Of a stretch of DNA of 64,000 nt, positions 9,401 to 17,501 are shown in pieces. A program made the position numbers and the translations under genes. Each line of letters begins with the position of its first letter. The first letter of the stretch is position 1. The notes beneath the pieces are model-generated. The model was given only the letters and a program-made list of their open reading frames with translations. It made no database searches and had not been told where the DNA came from. Origin of the DNA: Afipia sp. P52-10 (lineage in GTDB: Bacteria; Pseudomonadota; Alphaproteobacteria; Rhizobiales; Xanthobacteraceae); NCBI RefSeq assembly GCF_000516555.1, contig NZ_AZSJ01000003.1:274460-338459 (forward strand), read 5' to 3'.

Positions 9401-9843
9401 GATGGGCGGTGGCCGAAGCGCTGAAGACTTCCGATCATCGCAACGCCAAGGTGCTGATGCTGTCGGCAAGTGCGCTGGAGGCGCATGGCAGTTCGCTCGC
9501 GCAGCGGCTGCACGACGGCTATCTGATGAAACCGATCGACATTCCGCGGCTGCTCGGCGAGATCGGCAAGCTGCTGGCGATCGATTGGACCAATGGCGGG
9601 GACAAACAGGAAAGCGCTGAACAGCAACCGACCCACTTGGTTCATCCATCGGCGGCGCAGATCATTGAGCTCATTCGACTCGGCGAGATGGGACACATCA
9701 GGGCCATCCAGTCCCATCTCGACGCGATTGATCGCAACCAACCCGAATGCCGTGGTTTCGTCGAACAGGTCCGCGTCCTGATCGATCATTTCAATTTTCC
9801 CGAGTTCCTCGCGCGTCTGAGACTGTTGCAACACCATGAATGA
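6466..9843 (+). CDS. NCS1 permease fused to hybrid histidine kinase (transporter-sensor kinase)
   Basis: Membrane sensor kinase of 1125 residues. Residues about 1-470 are an NCS1 family (nucleobase/hydantoin-type) permease: NQTLEDYALRFT and ARRWSAARVANTAIG near the start, then about twelve membrane segments. Residues 499-536 hold nine cysteines (CCIC, C514, C522, CC at 525-526, C532, C536), a possible metal or Fe-S site. Two more membrane helices (about 565-625) and a short coiled coil lead into HisKA (GLSHELRSP, H684), HATPase (NLLSNAIKFT, DTGPGI, GTGLGL) and a REC domain (LFILDISMPQMDG, D971; KPID). An 80-residue tail follows. GTG at 6466 is chosen because GGGGGAG lies upstream; an ATG at 6352 would add 38 non-conserved-looking residues. 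It overlaps the next regulator gene by 8 nt and diverges from urtA, suggesting it senses amide, urea or a related compound by binding or transporting it. Confidence 0.9.
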   Translation: MTGPQRIDRVRRQYNQWVANQTLEDYALRFTAKSARRWSAARVANTAIGSISFLALEAIGGTITLNYGFTNATAAILVVSVIIFCCGLPIAYYAAKCGVDIDLLTRGAGFGYIGSTITSLIYATFTFIFFAIEAVILAMALELCFGIPRPIGYLISAIAIIPLVTHGINRISRFQLWTQPLWIVLHILPFAAIALNHRESFTEWTRFTGEHGNPSGAFDILLFGTAAAVVFSLVAQIGEQVDFLRFLPRDRRTSKTAWWLALLSAGPGWIVLGALKLLAGSFLAFFALSHGISAEHAAEPTEMYYAVFRYVLSQPDLALALAGTFVILSQLKINVTNAYAGSIAWSNFFSRLTHRHPGRVVWLVFNVIVAVLLMEIGVYKALEQTLALYSIVAIAWVGALVADLTVNKPLGLRPAQMEFKRAHLYDINPVGVGTMAVATATSAAALYGVFGPTTKALAPFVALGTAFVTAPLIALVTRGRYYIARKPMKSWEGLESIQCCICEHAFEPEDMASCPAYSGPICSLCCSLDARCEDLCKPHARISTQLTNTFAKAIPSPVDAQVASQLVHYLFVFLMSAGLVGLTLGLIYVQVSSEPGADGSATAIADALWKVFFALAIVIGVVAWLFVLARQNREAAESETRRQTTLLMQEIEAHERTDAELQRAKEVAESANLAKSRYVVGLSHELRSPLNAISGYAQLLDQDDGLQAKPRGQIRVIKRSADHLSGLIDGILDISKIEAGRLYLARDEVLLGDFLDQLVGMFRLQANAKQIDFIFERPNYLPHAVYTDEKRLRQVLINLLSNAIKFTARGSVHFIVRYRDPVVEFEIRDTGPGIQPDDIERIFEPFERGALGTSQPQTGTGLGLTISKLLAGVMGGDISVTSTVGAGSTFRLKMLLSEVTSPGQIAPPVDAKVSGYLGPRKTILITDDDPAQRDMLGEVLAPLGFILLSAPNGAACLSLAQHCQPDLFILDISMPQMDGWAVAEALKTSDHRNAKVLMLSASALEAHGSSLAQRLHDGYLMKPIDIPRLLGEIGKLLAIDWTNGGDKQESAEQQPTHLVHPSAAQIIELIRLGEMGHIRAIQSHLDAIDRNQPECRGFVEQVRVLIDHFNFPEFLARLRLLQHHE

Positions 9844-10747
9844 CAGAAAGCAGAGCGATGTCGTCCTGGTCGTCGACGACTCGCCCGAGACCCTGCGGAT
9901 GCTGACCGACGCGCTCGATCAGGCGGGCATGACGGTGATGGTCGCCCTCGATGGTTCGGCAGCCATGAAGGTGGCCGAGCAGATCACGCCGGACATCATT
10001 CTTCTCGACGCGGTGATGCCGGGTCTCGACGGCTTCGAGACCTGTCGCCGGCTGAAGCGCGAGAGCCGGCTGAGTGACGTGCCGGTCGTGTTCATGACCG
10101 GGCTTTCGGAGACCGAACATATCGTCCGCGGGCTGGAAGCAGGCGGCGTGGACTATGTGACGAAGCCGGTGAAGATCGAGGAAATGCTGGCACGCATTCG
10201 CGTGCATCTGACCAACGCCCGGCTCGCGACCAGCGCTCGCACCGCGCTCGACGCGGCGGGACACTTCCTGCTCGCCGTCGATGATCAGGCCCGGCTGATC
10301 TGGGCGACGCCACAGACGCACAAACTGCTCCAGGACGATGGCCGGACCGGCACGGCAGTTCTGCCAGCCGCGCAACTGAACTGGCTCGAACGGGCCCGCA
10401 ACGCCGAGCACGAACAGCCCGGCAGCGGATGGGAGATGCGCGGGAGCCGTTTCGTCCTCCATTATCTTGGCCGGCCAGCGGCAGGGGAACACCTGCTCCG
10501 CCTGACGCCGGAGGCTGCGCGCCCGCAAAGCGAATTGCGCAAGGAGCTTGGCCTTACTAGCCGCGAGGCTGAGGTGTTATCTTGGCTTAGCAACGGCAAA
10601 ACCAATCGCGATATCGCGCAGATTCTGGGGCTCAGCCCGCGCACCATCGACAAGCATCTCGAGCAGATCTACGCCAAGCTCGGCGTCGAGAACCGCACGG
10701 CCGCCGCAACCATAGCGGTCAGAGCCCTGGGCCGGGATCGCCTCTGA
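9836..10747 (+). CDS. REC-LuxR response regulator, partner of the NCS1 sensor kinase
   Basis: DNA-binding response regulator of 303 residues. REC domain at about 8-125 with acidic pocket VVDDS, phospho-acceptor in IILLDAVMPGLDG and the conserved lysine in VTKPVK. The middle (about 140-225) resembles a degenerate PAS-like sensor segment (FLLAVDDQARLIWATPQT). A C-terminal LuxR/GerE helix-turn-helix occupies about 235-300 (LTSREAEVLSWLSNGKTNRD, then SPRTIDKHLEQIYAKLGV). It overlaps the kinase gene by 8 nt, so the two are translationally coupled and almost surely a cognate pair. Its target is probably the divergent urt/fmdA operon and its own promoter; this is inference from position. Confidence 0.92.
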   Translation: MNDRKQSDVVLVVDDSPETLRMLTDALDQAGMTVMVALDGSAAMKVAEQITPDIILLDAVMPGLDGFETCRRLKRESRLSDVPVVFMTGLSETEHIVRGLEAGGVDYVTKPVKIEEMLARIRVHLTNARLATSARTALDAAGHFLLAVDDQARLIWATPQTHKLLQDDGRTGTAVLPAAQLNWLERARNAEHEQPGSGWEMRGSRFVLHYLGRPAAGEHLLRLTPEAARPQSELRKELGLTSREAEVLSWLSNGKTNRDIAQILGLSPRTIDKHLEQIYAKLGVENRTAAATIAVRALGRDRL

Positions 10748-10919
10748 TAGACTCTGCGAGCTCGCTCGCCAAGACTGCCACCCCGATCACATTTGCGAGA
10801 CTGCCCAGGCAGTCTGCATCGACGGCGCATGGCAGCCATTCAGCTTGAAGCACGTATCTCAACAATTTGTAACCCGTTCGCGCGCGCATCGACCTTGATT
10901 GCTCTAAGTTCCCTTATTA

Positions 10920-10931
10920 TAAGCATGCTTA
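10920..10931. promoter_or_regulatory. Candidate MarR operator upstream of marR-emrAB
   Basis: TAAGCATGCTTA is a perfect 12-bp palindrome 20 nt before the marR start codon, set in an AT-rich stretch (TTCCCTTATTATAAGC) unlike the GC-rich surroundings. MarR repressors usually bind a palindrome overlapping their own promoter, so this is a natural autoregulatory site. It is the only good palindrome seen in the 204-nt gap. Confidence 0.5.
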
Positions 10932-10951
10932 CGATCTTTGGACCCCGCTCC

Positions 10952-11419
10952 ATGAACTCCAATCATTCGACACTTGGCTTCGTTCTGCACGATGTCGCGC
11001 GCCTGCTCCGCCGCCGCTTCGAGCAGCATGCGCGTGGCTCAGGGCTGACCCGCTCGCAGTGGCAGGTGCTCGCATATCTCGAACGCAACGAAGGCATCCA
11101 TCAAAGCGGCTTGGCCGAGCTGCTGGAGATCGAACCGATTACACTCGGCCGCATGGTCGACAAACTTCAGGAGCTTTCTTTGGTCGAGCGGCGGCCGCAT
11201 CCGACCGACCGCCGCATCTGGCTGCTGTGGCTGACTCCGAAGGCACGCCCCAAACTGACCAAGCTCAAGGCACTGGGCGACCTCACCCGCAGCGAGGCGC
11301 TTGCCGATATCTCGGAAAAGGATCGCGAGCATCTGTTGAAGACGCTGACGACCCTGAAAGTGAATTTGACAAACGCCATTGCCTCCCAACCATCACTGAA
11401 ACGAGCGAACAATGGCTAA
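10952..11419 (+). CDS. MarR family transcriptional regulator
   Basis: Winged-helix repressor of 155 residues, normal MarR length. The sequence has the family layout: helices 1-2 (VLHDVARLLRRRFEQHA), helix-turn-helix (HQSGLAELLEIEPITLGRMV), wing (VERRPHPTDRRIWLLWLTPK) and a C-terminal dimerisation helix. The wing motif DRR is intact. The start at 10952 (MNSNHSTLG) is preferred; ORF extension to 10793 runs through the promoter and palindrome. It overlaps emrA by 8 nt, so it is the first gene of marR-emrA-emrB and probably represses the operon until a ligand or substrate binds. Confidence 0.9.
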   Translation: MNSNHSTLGFVLHDVARLLRRRFEQHARGSGLTRSQWQVLAYLERNEGIHQSGLAELLEIEPITLGRMVDKLQELSLVERRPHPTDRRIWLLWLTPKARPKLTKLKALGDLTRSEALADISEKDREHLLKTLTTLKVNLTNAIASQPSLKRANNG

Positions 11420-12668
11420 GAACGAAACCGCCAACACGGCAAAGGCGCAGGATGATGCCGAAAACGTGCATCACCTGACGCGGACGAAGGCCGAGACCGC
11501 CCGCGTCGAAACTCCTGCCGAACGCCGGCCCGCCGAACACCCCGAATCTCCCGCCAGCGAGCAGGAGAGCGCCGCCACTCTCGCTCCGGGCGATGCCCCC
11601 CCTCCGGGCGAGGGTGGCAGGCGACTCTCGACCCGCAAGGTCCTGTTCGCGCTGCTGCCGATCGCGCTCGTCGTCTTCTGCTACGTCTACATCACCGGCG
11701 GGCGAACGATGACCACCGACAATGCCTATGTGCAGGCCGACATGGTCGGCGTCGCCAACGATATTGCCGGCATTGTTAGTGAAGTCGACGTTAAGGAGAA
11801 TCAGAAGGTCGCCGTGGGCGATGTGCTGTTCAAGCTGGATGACAAGGCGTTCCGTCTCGCGCTCGATCGCGCCGACGCACAGCTCAGCATCACCCGCAAC
11901 AACCTGATCGCCTCGCAGGCGAACTACCGCAACATGCAGGCGCAGATCGAACAGGCCAAGGCCGACGTCGATTTCGCCAGCGTCACCTTCAAGCGCCAAC
12001 AGGAGCTGGCCGCCAACAACTTCACGCCACGCGCCACCTTCGATGATGCCCGCCGCAATCTTCAGGTCGCGCAGCAGAAGCTGGCCTCGCTGAATCACCA
12101 GCTCGCCGGGCTTGCTGCCAGCCTGAACAACGATCCGAATGCGGCGGTCGAAAGCTATTCACAGTATAAGGAACAACTGGCCGTGCGCGATGAAGCCGCG
12201 CGCCAGCTCAGCCATACGGTGGTTCGCGCGCCGATCGCCGGCGTCGCCACCAAGGTCGCTTCGCTGCAACCGGGACAATATCTTGCCGCCTCCACCAGCG
12301 CGTTGGCCGTGGTCGCCACCGATCACGTCTGGGTGCAAGCCAACCCGAAGGAGACCGAGCTGACCTATGTGAAGCCGGGCCAGAAGGCGACGATCGAGGT
12401 GGACACCTATCCGGGCGTCCAGTGGAATGGAACGGTCGAAAGCATCAGCCCGGCGTCGGCGTCGAGCTTCTCGCTGCTGCCGGCCGAGAACTCGAGCGGC
12501 AACTGGGTGAAGGTGGTGCAGCGCATCCCGATGCGGGTGCGGGTCGAAACGGATCCCAACAAGCCGCAACTTCGCGTCGGCATGAGCGTGGAGCTCGGCG
12601 TCGATACCGGTCACGCGCGTGGCGTGCCCGAGCCGATCGCGCGGCTGTTCAGACACGCGGGAGCTTAA
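11412..12668 (+). CDS. emrA: EmrA-type membrane fusion protein (HlyD family) of MFS efflux pump
   Basis: Periplasmic adaptor for a tripartite multidrug efflux pump, 418 residues. A long polar N-terminal cytoplasmic region (residues 1-70, rich in Ala, Glu and Pro) precedes one transmembrane helix at about 76-95. Then come the biotinyl-lipoyl half-motifs (TDNAYVQADMVGVANDIAG; VRAPIAGVATKVASLQPGQ), a coiled-coil hairpin (about 150-255) and a beta-barrel domain (VWVQANPKETELTYVKPGQ). Typical EmrA is about 390 residues; the extra is in the N-terminal tail. It overlaps marR by 8 nt and is followed 3 nt later by emrB. An outer-membrane TolC partner is not encoded here. Confidence 0.93.
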   Translation: MAKNETANTAKAQDDAENVHHLTRTKAETARVETPAERRPAEHPESPASEQESAATLAPGDAPPPGEGGRRLSTRKVLFALLPIALVVFCYVYITGGRTMTTDNAYVQADMVGVANDIAGIVSEVDVKENQKVAVGDVLFKLDDKAFRLALDRADAQLSITRNNLIASQANYRNMQAQIEQAKADVDFASVTFKRQQELAANNFTPRATFDDARRNLQVAQQKLASLNHQLAGLAASLNNDPNAAVESYSQYKEQLAVRDEAARQLSHTVVRAPIAGVATKVASLQPGQYLAASTSALAVVATDHVWVQANPKETELTYVKPGQKATIEVDTYPGVQWNGTVESISPASASSFSLLPAENSSGNWVKVVQRIPMRVRVETDPNKPQLRVGMSVELGVDTGHARGVPEPIARLFRHAGA

Positions 12669-12671
12669 ATC

Positions 12672-14222
12672 ATGGCCGGCGCCGTATATGACGAAGGCGT
12701 CGTTCCAGCCGGCATCAATCGCATCGCGATCACCGGCTGCATCATCCTGGCGGTCATCATGCAGGCGCTGGATACCACCATCGCCAACGTGGCGCTGCCG
12801 CATATGCAGGGCAGCGTCGCCGCCAGCAGCGAACAGATCAACTGGGTGCTGACCTCTTACATCGTGGCGGCAGCGATCATGACCCCGCCGTCCGGCTACC
12901 TGACCAGCCGGTTCGGCCGCAAGCGGGTGCTGCTGATCTCGGTTGCGGGCTTCATTATTACCTCGATGCTCTGCGGCGCGGCGCAAACGCTCGAGCAGAT
13001 CGTCATCTTCCGCCTGTTGCAGGGATGTTTCGGCGCGGCCTTGGTGCCAATCGCGCAAGCGGTCATGCTCGACATCTTTTCCTTGAAGGAGCGCGGCACC
13101 GCTATGGGCGTATTCGGCGTCGCGGTGATGGTCGGGCCGGTGCTTGGCCCGGTGATCGGCGGCTGGCTCACCGATCAGCTCAACTGGCGCTGGATCTTCT
13201 ACATCAACCTGCCGCTCGGCGCGCTGGCCTTCGCAGGCATCTCCTATTTCATGTATGAGACCCGCAGCAAGGCGCCGAGCAAGTTCGACTGGCTCGGCTT
13301 CGGCAGCCTCAGCGTCTTCATCGCCGCGCTGCAGGTGTTCCTCGACCGCGGCAGTCAGCTTGACTGGTTCTCCTCGCTGGAAATTATCATCGAGGCCGTG
13401 ATCGCGGTCTCGGCCCTGTACATCTTCATGGTGCATGTCTTCACGTCGAAGACGCCGTTCATCAATCCGCGGCTGTTCCTCGACCGCAATTATGCGATCG
13501 GCATCGTCTTCATTTTCATGATCGGCATCACCTATCTCGCCTCGATGGCGCTGATGACGCCTTACCTGCAGACGCTGATGGGCTATCCGATCGTCACCGC
13601 CGGTATCGTCATGGGACCGCGCGGGCTCGGCACCATGGTCTGCATGTTCGTGGTCGGCCGCATGATCAACAAGGTGGACACCCGCATCCTGCTGCTGATC
13701 GGTTTCGGCCTGACGGCATGGTCGATGTACGACATGACCGGCTGGACGCCCGATGTCTCCCAGTGGACGATCGCCTCGGTCGGCTTCATACAGGGCGCCG
13801 GCCTCGGCTTCCTGTTCGTGCCGCTGACGACGGTGACCTTCGCGACCCTGGCGCCGCAACATCGTGGCGAAGCAACCGGCATGTACAACCTGTCGCGCAA
13901 TACCGGTTCGGCGGTCGGCATTTCGATCGTCACATACCTGCTGTCGCGCAACGTGCAGGTCAATCACGCGATCCTCGGTGAGCACGTCAATCCCTACAAT
14001 CGCGCGTTCGACAATCCGACGGTACTGAACCTGATGAGCCCATGGACTGCGAGCGGACGTGCCGTGCTCGACCAGTTCGTCAACGGACAAGCGTCGATCA
14101 TCGCCTACATCAACGATTTCAAGCTGATGATGATCCTCGCCTTGGCAGCGATGCCGCTGGTCTTCCTGCTGAAGAAGGCGACGCCTTCGAACGACGCGAG
14201 CCACGCGATCGCCGCGGACTGA
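12672..14222 (+). CDS. emrB: EmrB-type MFS multidrug efflux permease (DHA2 family, 14 TM)
   Basis: Proton-driven drug exporter of the inner membrane, 516 residues with about 14 hydrophobic helices. DHA2 motif D1 is seen in LDTTIANVALPHMQGSV, motif A in YLTSRFGRKRVLL and motif C in GVAVMVGPVLGPVIGGWLTD. It works with the preceding EmrA adaptor. The pair lies in one operon with the MarR repressor; only 3 nt separate emrA and emrB. The following 73-nt gap before the convergent hydrolase gene has only a weak 5-bp GC hairpin (14229-14242). Confidence 0.94.
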   Translation: MAGAVYDEGVVPAGINRIAITGCIILAVIMQALDTTIANVALPHMQGSVAASSEQINWVLTSYIVAAAIMTPPSGYLTSRFGRKRVLLISVAGFIITSMLCGAAQTLEQIVIFRLLQGCFGAALVPIAQAVMLDIFSLKERGTAMGVFGVAVMVGPVLGPVIGGWLTDQLNWRWIFYINLPLGALAFAGISYFMYETRSKAPSKFDWLGFGSLSVFIAALQVFLDRGSQLDWFSSLEIIIEAVIAVSALYIFMVHVFTSKTPFINPRLFLDRNYAIGIVFIFMIGITYLASMALMTPYLQTLMGYPIVTAGIVMGPRGLGTMVCMFVVGRMINKVDTRILLLIGFGLTAWSMYDMTGWTPDVSQWTIASVGFIQGAGLGFLFVPLTTVTFATLAPQHRGEATGMYNLSRNTGSAVGISIVTYLLSRNVQVNHAILGEHVNPYNRAFDNPTVLNLMSPWTASGRAVLDQFVNGQASIIAYINDFKLMMILALAAMPLVFLLKKATPSNDASHAIAAD

Positions 14223-14295
14223 CGTGGCCCGCCGAGCGGCGGAACGCTTGCGATTTTGACCCGAAAGAGAACCGAACACTCGGCCGGAAAGGGCT

Positions 14296-15063
14296 CTATC
14301 CCGGTCTCCGTGCCGCCAGCGCTTCACCAAATGCCTGGAACAGCGCCCGGTTGATGGGATTGCGCTGCGGGTCGTACTCCGCATGCCATTGCACGCCCAA
14401 CGCAAATCCGGGAGCATCGGCGATGCGGATGGCTTCGATCGTGCTGTCCTCGGCCACACCCTCGACGACGACGCGCTCGCCGGGCTTGAGGATGCCCTGC
14501 CCGTGCAGCGAGTTGACGCGGATCGTTTCGCATCCGAACAGCTTGGCGAACACTCCACCAGGCACCAACGCGACATCGTGGCGATCAGCGAAAACGACCG
14601 CCGGATCGGGATGGACCTCGCCCGTCTCGAGCCGCGGCATGCGATGGTTCATGCGGCCCGGCAGTTCGCGGATTTCCGGATGCAGCGAGCCGCCGAATGC
14701 AACGTTCAGCTCCTGCAGACCACGGCAGATGCCGAAGATCGGGATACCGCGCGCGACACACGCCTCCGCCAACGCGAGCGCCACGTCATCGCGGGCGCTG
14801 TCGTAGGGCTCGTGCTTCGGATCCGGCTCGACACCGAAACGGGTCGGATGCACGTTCGCTCGCGCTCCGGTCAGCAAAATGCCATCGACCGCATCCAGCA
14901 GTGCACCGATGTCGGTGACGTCCGGAACGCTGGCAAACATCAACGGCATCGCCCCTGCGACCTCAGCCACCGCGCGCAGGTTACGCTCGCCGACCGCCTG
15001 AACGGAAAAGCGCTTTTCGACGATCTGCGCGTTGCCGATCACACCGACGATCGGTTTACTCAT
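14296..15063 (-). CDS. Gamma-glutamyl-gamma-aminobutyrate hydrolase-like class I GATase (PuuD family)
   Basis: Peptidase C26 / class I glutamine amidotransferase-like hydrolase, 255 residues, the size of PuuD. The triad is visible: nucleophile C113 in FGICRGLQELNV, H227 and E229 in GVQWHAEYD. The oxyanion strand is DGILLTGARANVHP. In the known family it frees GABA or other amines from gamma-glutamyl conjugates in the cytoplasm. The start at 15063 (MSKPIVGVIG) fits the family N-terminus; the longer frame to 15213 does not. No other putrescine genes are nearby, so the substrate is open. Monocistronic, convergent with emrB. Confidence 0.87.
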   Translation of the reverse strand: MSKPIVGVIGNAQIVEKRFSVQAVGERNLRAVAEVAGAMPLMFASVPDVTDIGALLDAVDGILLTGARANVHPTRFGVEPDPKHEPYDSARDDVALALAEACVARGIPIFGICRGLQELNVAFGGSLHPEIRELPGRMNHRMPRLETGEVHPDPAVVFADRHDVALVPGGVFAKLFGCETIRVNSLHGQGILKPGERVVVEGVAEDSTIEAIRIADAPGFALGVQWHAEYDPQRNPINRALFQAFGEALAARRPG

Positions 15064-15263
15064 GGTGCGCGCCCACTTCTGCGGCGGGCCGTTCGCAAGC
15101 TGCGGCCATCGGTCGTCTGATCTCCCGTCCGTCCGGGCCAGCCCCAAGCAGCCCGAACTCCGCGGATCATGCCCGGCGTTCGCCGCAGGATCAATGGCGA
15201 AGCCGGATGGCACAGCTGCCGCCGGCGCGGTGCAGGGCGCGAGCGAACTGCGGATATGGAAGG

Positions 15264-17261
15264 CTAGAATTCGCCGTGCAGACGGCCCGAGATGATCGAG
15301 ACCGGACCGCGGTCCTTGTTGTAGGCCGGGCTGGCGATGAACTGATAGTCGGCAGTCAGAGTAATCGCCTTGCTCAACGCGAAGGCGTAGTAGGTCTCCA
15401 GGATACGTTCGGTGCCGTAGTTCAGCCGCCCGTCGCCGATCAATAACCCGATGCCGCCAGCCGCCAGATAGTCGCGGTGCGCAGCCGACAGGCCATTCAC
15501 CGCGCCACCGAGGCCGAAGGTGTCGGCCGGCCGGCCCCAGTAACTGCCCTTGACCGAAACACCCCCCGACAGGCTGCGGTCGATGTCGGTGAAGGACAAG
15601 ATTTCGTTACGCCCGTCATTCCAGCTCGCGCGGGCGAAAATGCCGATGTCGGTCATCACCTGCTGCTCCAGGTTGACGTAGAAGCCGTATTTCGACCGCT
15701 GGCGACGGTTGACCGCGGTGAAATCGTTGATATCGAGGGCCGGATCGGCCACCACCGCAGCCAACGCGTCCCGATAGCTGCCGGTGATCCCCTTGTTGGC
15801 GAAAACGCCAATGCGGACCTTGCCGGGCTGCACGAAGACCGTGTGGCGCTCTTCAAACTCGACCGCGGCGCCGCCAGTTTTCGACGTGAGAACGTCGCTG
15901 TTCGGCTTGCTCGGCACCTGGAAGACGCCGGCGCGCACCGCCCAATCCTTGCGATTGAGCTCGACCACGGCGCCGCGCGTCATGCCAGGCAGGTCGGCCG
16001 GGAAATCGTAGGCGGCAGATGCCCACATCGCCCAGTTCATGAAGTCGGTGCGCGGGTCTTTCGCATAGGCGTTGGCATCGAAGAAGTCCCCGACCGCAAA
16101 CCGGCCGACCGTCACGGTGATGCGATCGATGTCGCGCTTGCCGGCCAACTGGAAAGGCCCGTCGGCGACTTCCTCCTGCCCGCCACCGAGGCCGAAGGTC
16201 TGGCGGAAGATATAGCGCTGCAGACGGAAGCGCGGATAATCGGTCCCGCCCTTCTGCGCCTCGCCGTTCGAGAACCCGCCAAGTCCGAGCGTGCTGGCGA
16301 GCCCAAAACCTTGCGCGATCTCCGGGTTGAAATAGACTTCGCCGCCCTCCCACAACCGCAGCCCGATGAATGCGCTGGTGGTCCACGTCTCGCGAATTTG
16401 GCTGCGGCCCGGCAAGCTGTTGGCACCTTGATACGGCGCCCGGAACGACGGGTAGCCCTGCGTGATCAGCGTCGTCTGGCCGTGCACGTTCCAGTTCGAT
16501 GATTGCGGCATTTCCGGCGCCTTGAACACCGGCTCGCCTGATCCGCCAAGAGGCAGCGTGTCCCATAGCTTGTAGTTCAGGCCGGCCTTCAACAGGTGCA
16601 GCCTCGGCGCCGCCGTCACGTCGGGCAATCCCACATCCGCCAGGCTGTAGGTGCGCTTGCCGAGATCCACGTAGTTGTACTCGACCTTGCCGCTCCAATT
16701 GCGGTCGAACGCGTATTCGGCACCGATGCCGGCAATCCAACCAAGCTGCGTACCGGTTTTCTTGCCGAGTGCATTGCCGGCCGCATCGTTGATCACCACG
16801 TGAGTCTGGCCCCAGGCGGCACCGCCGGTGACGTATGGCATCAGCGCACCGAAAGCGTAGCCGATGCGCCCCCGCGCGGTCGCGAGATAGTCAAGGCTGG
16901 TATTGAAGGGTGTCAGTCGATGCTGTGCCTGATCCAGCGGCCCTGGAAAGGCGACGTCCATCTCGGCGCCGAGCACGAACCGGTTGGAAAGCTGGCGATT
17001 ATAGCCGGCCTGAAAACCGCCGGTTAGCCCCAATAGACTGTGCGGCAGAAACACGGCCTGGAGCGGCAGCGGGTGGGTACCCGACCCGAGGGCGCCGAAA
17101 CCGTAGCCGACCTGACCGCCGAAATAGGTGCCGGTCCAATCATGACTGGTGGCAGGCGGGCTTTTGAGGAAGGGACGGACAGGCTGGTCGGCGGCAAGCC
17201 CGGGGTAGGCGGTCGTCAGCAAGGCGGTGATCGCCCCCGCAGCAGTGAACGTCCCCTTCAT
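15264..17261 (-). CDS. Outer-membrane porin: Opa/Omp25-like barrel fused to OprB-type carbohydrate porin
   Basis: 665-residue outer-membrane protein. Signal peptide MKGTFTAAGAITALLTTAYP ends near GLAA|D. Residues about 40-235 form an eight-stranded Omp25/opacity-type barrel (DWTGTYFGGQVGYGFGALG ... AEYAFDRNWSGKVEYNYVDLGKRTY). Residues about 255-665 are an OprB-type carbohydrate-selective porin (NWNVHGQTTLITQGYPSFRA ... IYGTERILETYYAF-like end region). The C-terminus is Phe (GRLHGEF), the usual last residue for BAM-assisted barrels. Two-barrel fusions of this type occur in Bradyrhizobium relatives. It probably allows sugar or small-solute diffusion. The 240-nt upstream region to 17501 should hold its promoter; no clear element was recognised there. 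Confidence 0.85.
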   Translation of the reverse strand: MKGTFTAAGAITALLTTAYPGLAADQPVRPFLKSPPATSHDWTGTYFGGQVGYGFGALGSGTHPLPLQAVFLPHSLLGLTGGFQAGYNRQLSNRFVLGAEMDVAFPGPLDQAQHRLTPFNTSLDYLATARGRIGYAFGALMPYVTGGAAWGQTHVVINDAAGNALGKKTGTQLGWIAGIGAEYAFDRNWSGKVEYNYVDLGKRTYSLADVGLPDVTAAPRLHLLKAGLNYKLWDTLPLGGSGEPVFKAPEMPQSSNWNVHGQTTLITQGYPSFRAPYQGANSLPGRSQIRETWTTSAFIGLRLWEGGEVYFNPEIAQGFGLASTLGLGGFSNGEAQKGGTDYPRFRLQRYIFRQTFGLGGGQEEVADGPFQLAGKRDIDRITVTVGRFAVGDFFDANAYAKDPRTDFMNWAMWASAAYDFPADLPGMTRGAVVELNRKDWAVRAGVFQVPSKPNSDVLTSKTGGAAVEFEERHTVFVQPGKVRIGVFANKGITGSYRDALAAVVADPALDINDFTAVNRRQRSKYGFYVNLEQQVMTDIGIFARASWNDGRNEILSFTDIDRSLSGGVSVKGSYWGRPADTFGLGGAVNGLSAAHRDYLAAGGIGLLIGDGRLNYGTERILETYYAFALSKAITLTADYQFIASPAYNKDRGPVSIISGRLHGEF

Positions 17262-17501
17262 GGCCCCGACTCATCCTGCTCACAATTTCACTGCTTGCCC
17301 CATTTCCGCTCGGAAACCAACCGGGCAAGGGACGTCGTCCGCCGGGAACACCCACGCGACTGGCGGCTTAGTACAGAATTGTGACAACCGGATTATCGGC
17401 TGCGCGTGCCTCAAGGCGGCAGTCGCTACGCATGGCGGATGCCGTATGGAAAACCCGAGCAAGGATGAGCGCGCGAAGCTAACCGCTCGCTCATCGACCC
17501 T

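Noticed and set aside
14229-14242. CCGCC-GAGC-GGCGG hairpin after emrB as terminator
   Set aside because: Only five base pairs and no U-tract; such short GC dyads are expected by chance in this base composition.
12159-14576. Open frame of 805 codons on the minus strand across emrA-emrB
   Set aside because: It is a GC-driven antisense shadow: Arg/His/Asp-rich low-complexity translation, no ribosome site, and it covers two certain genes on the other strand.
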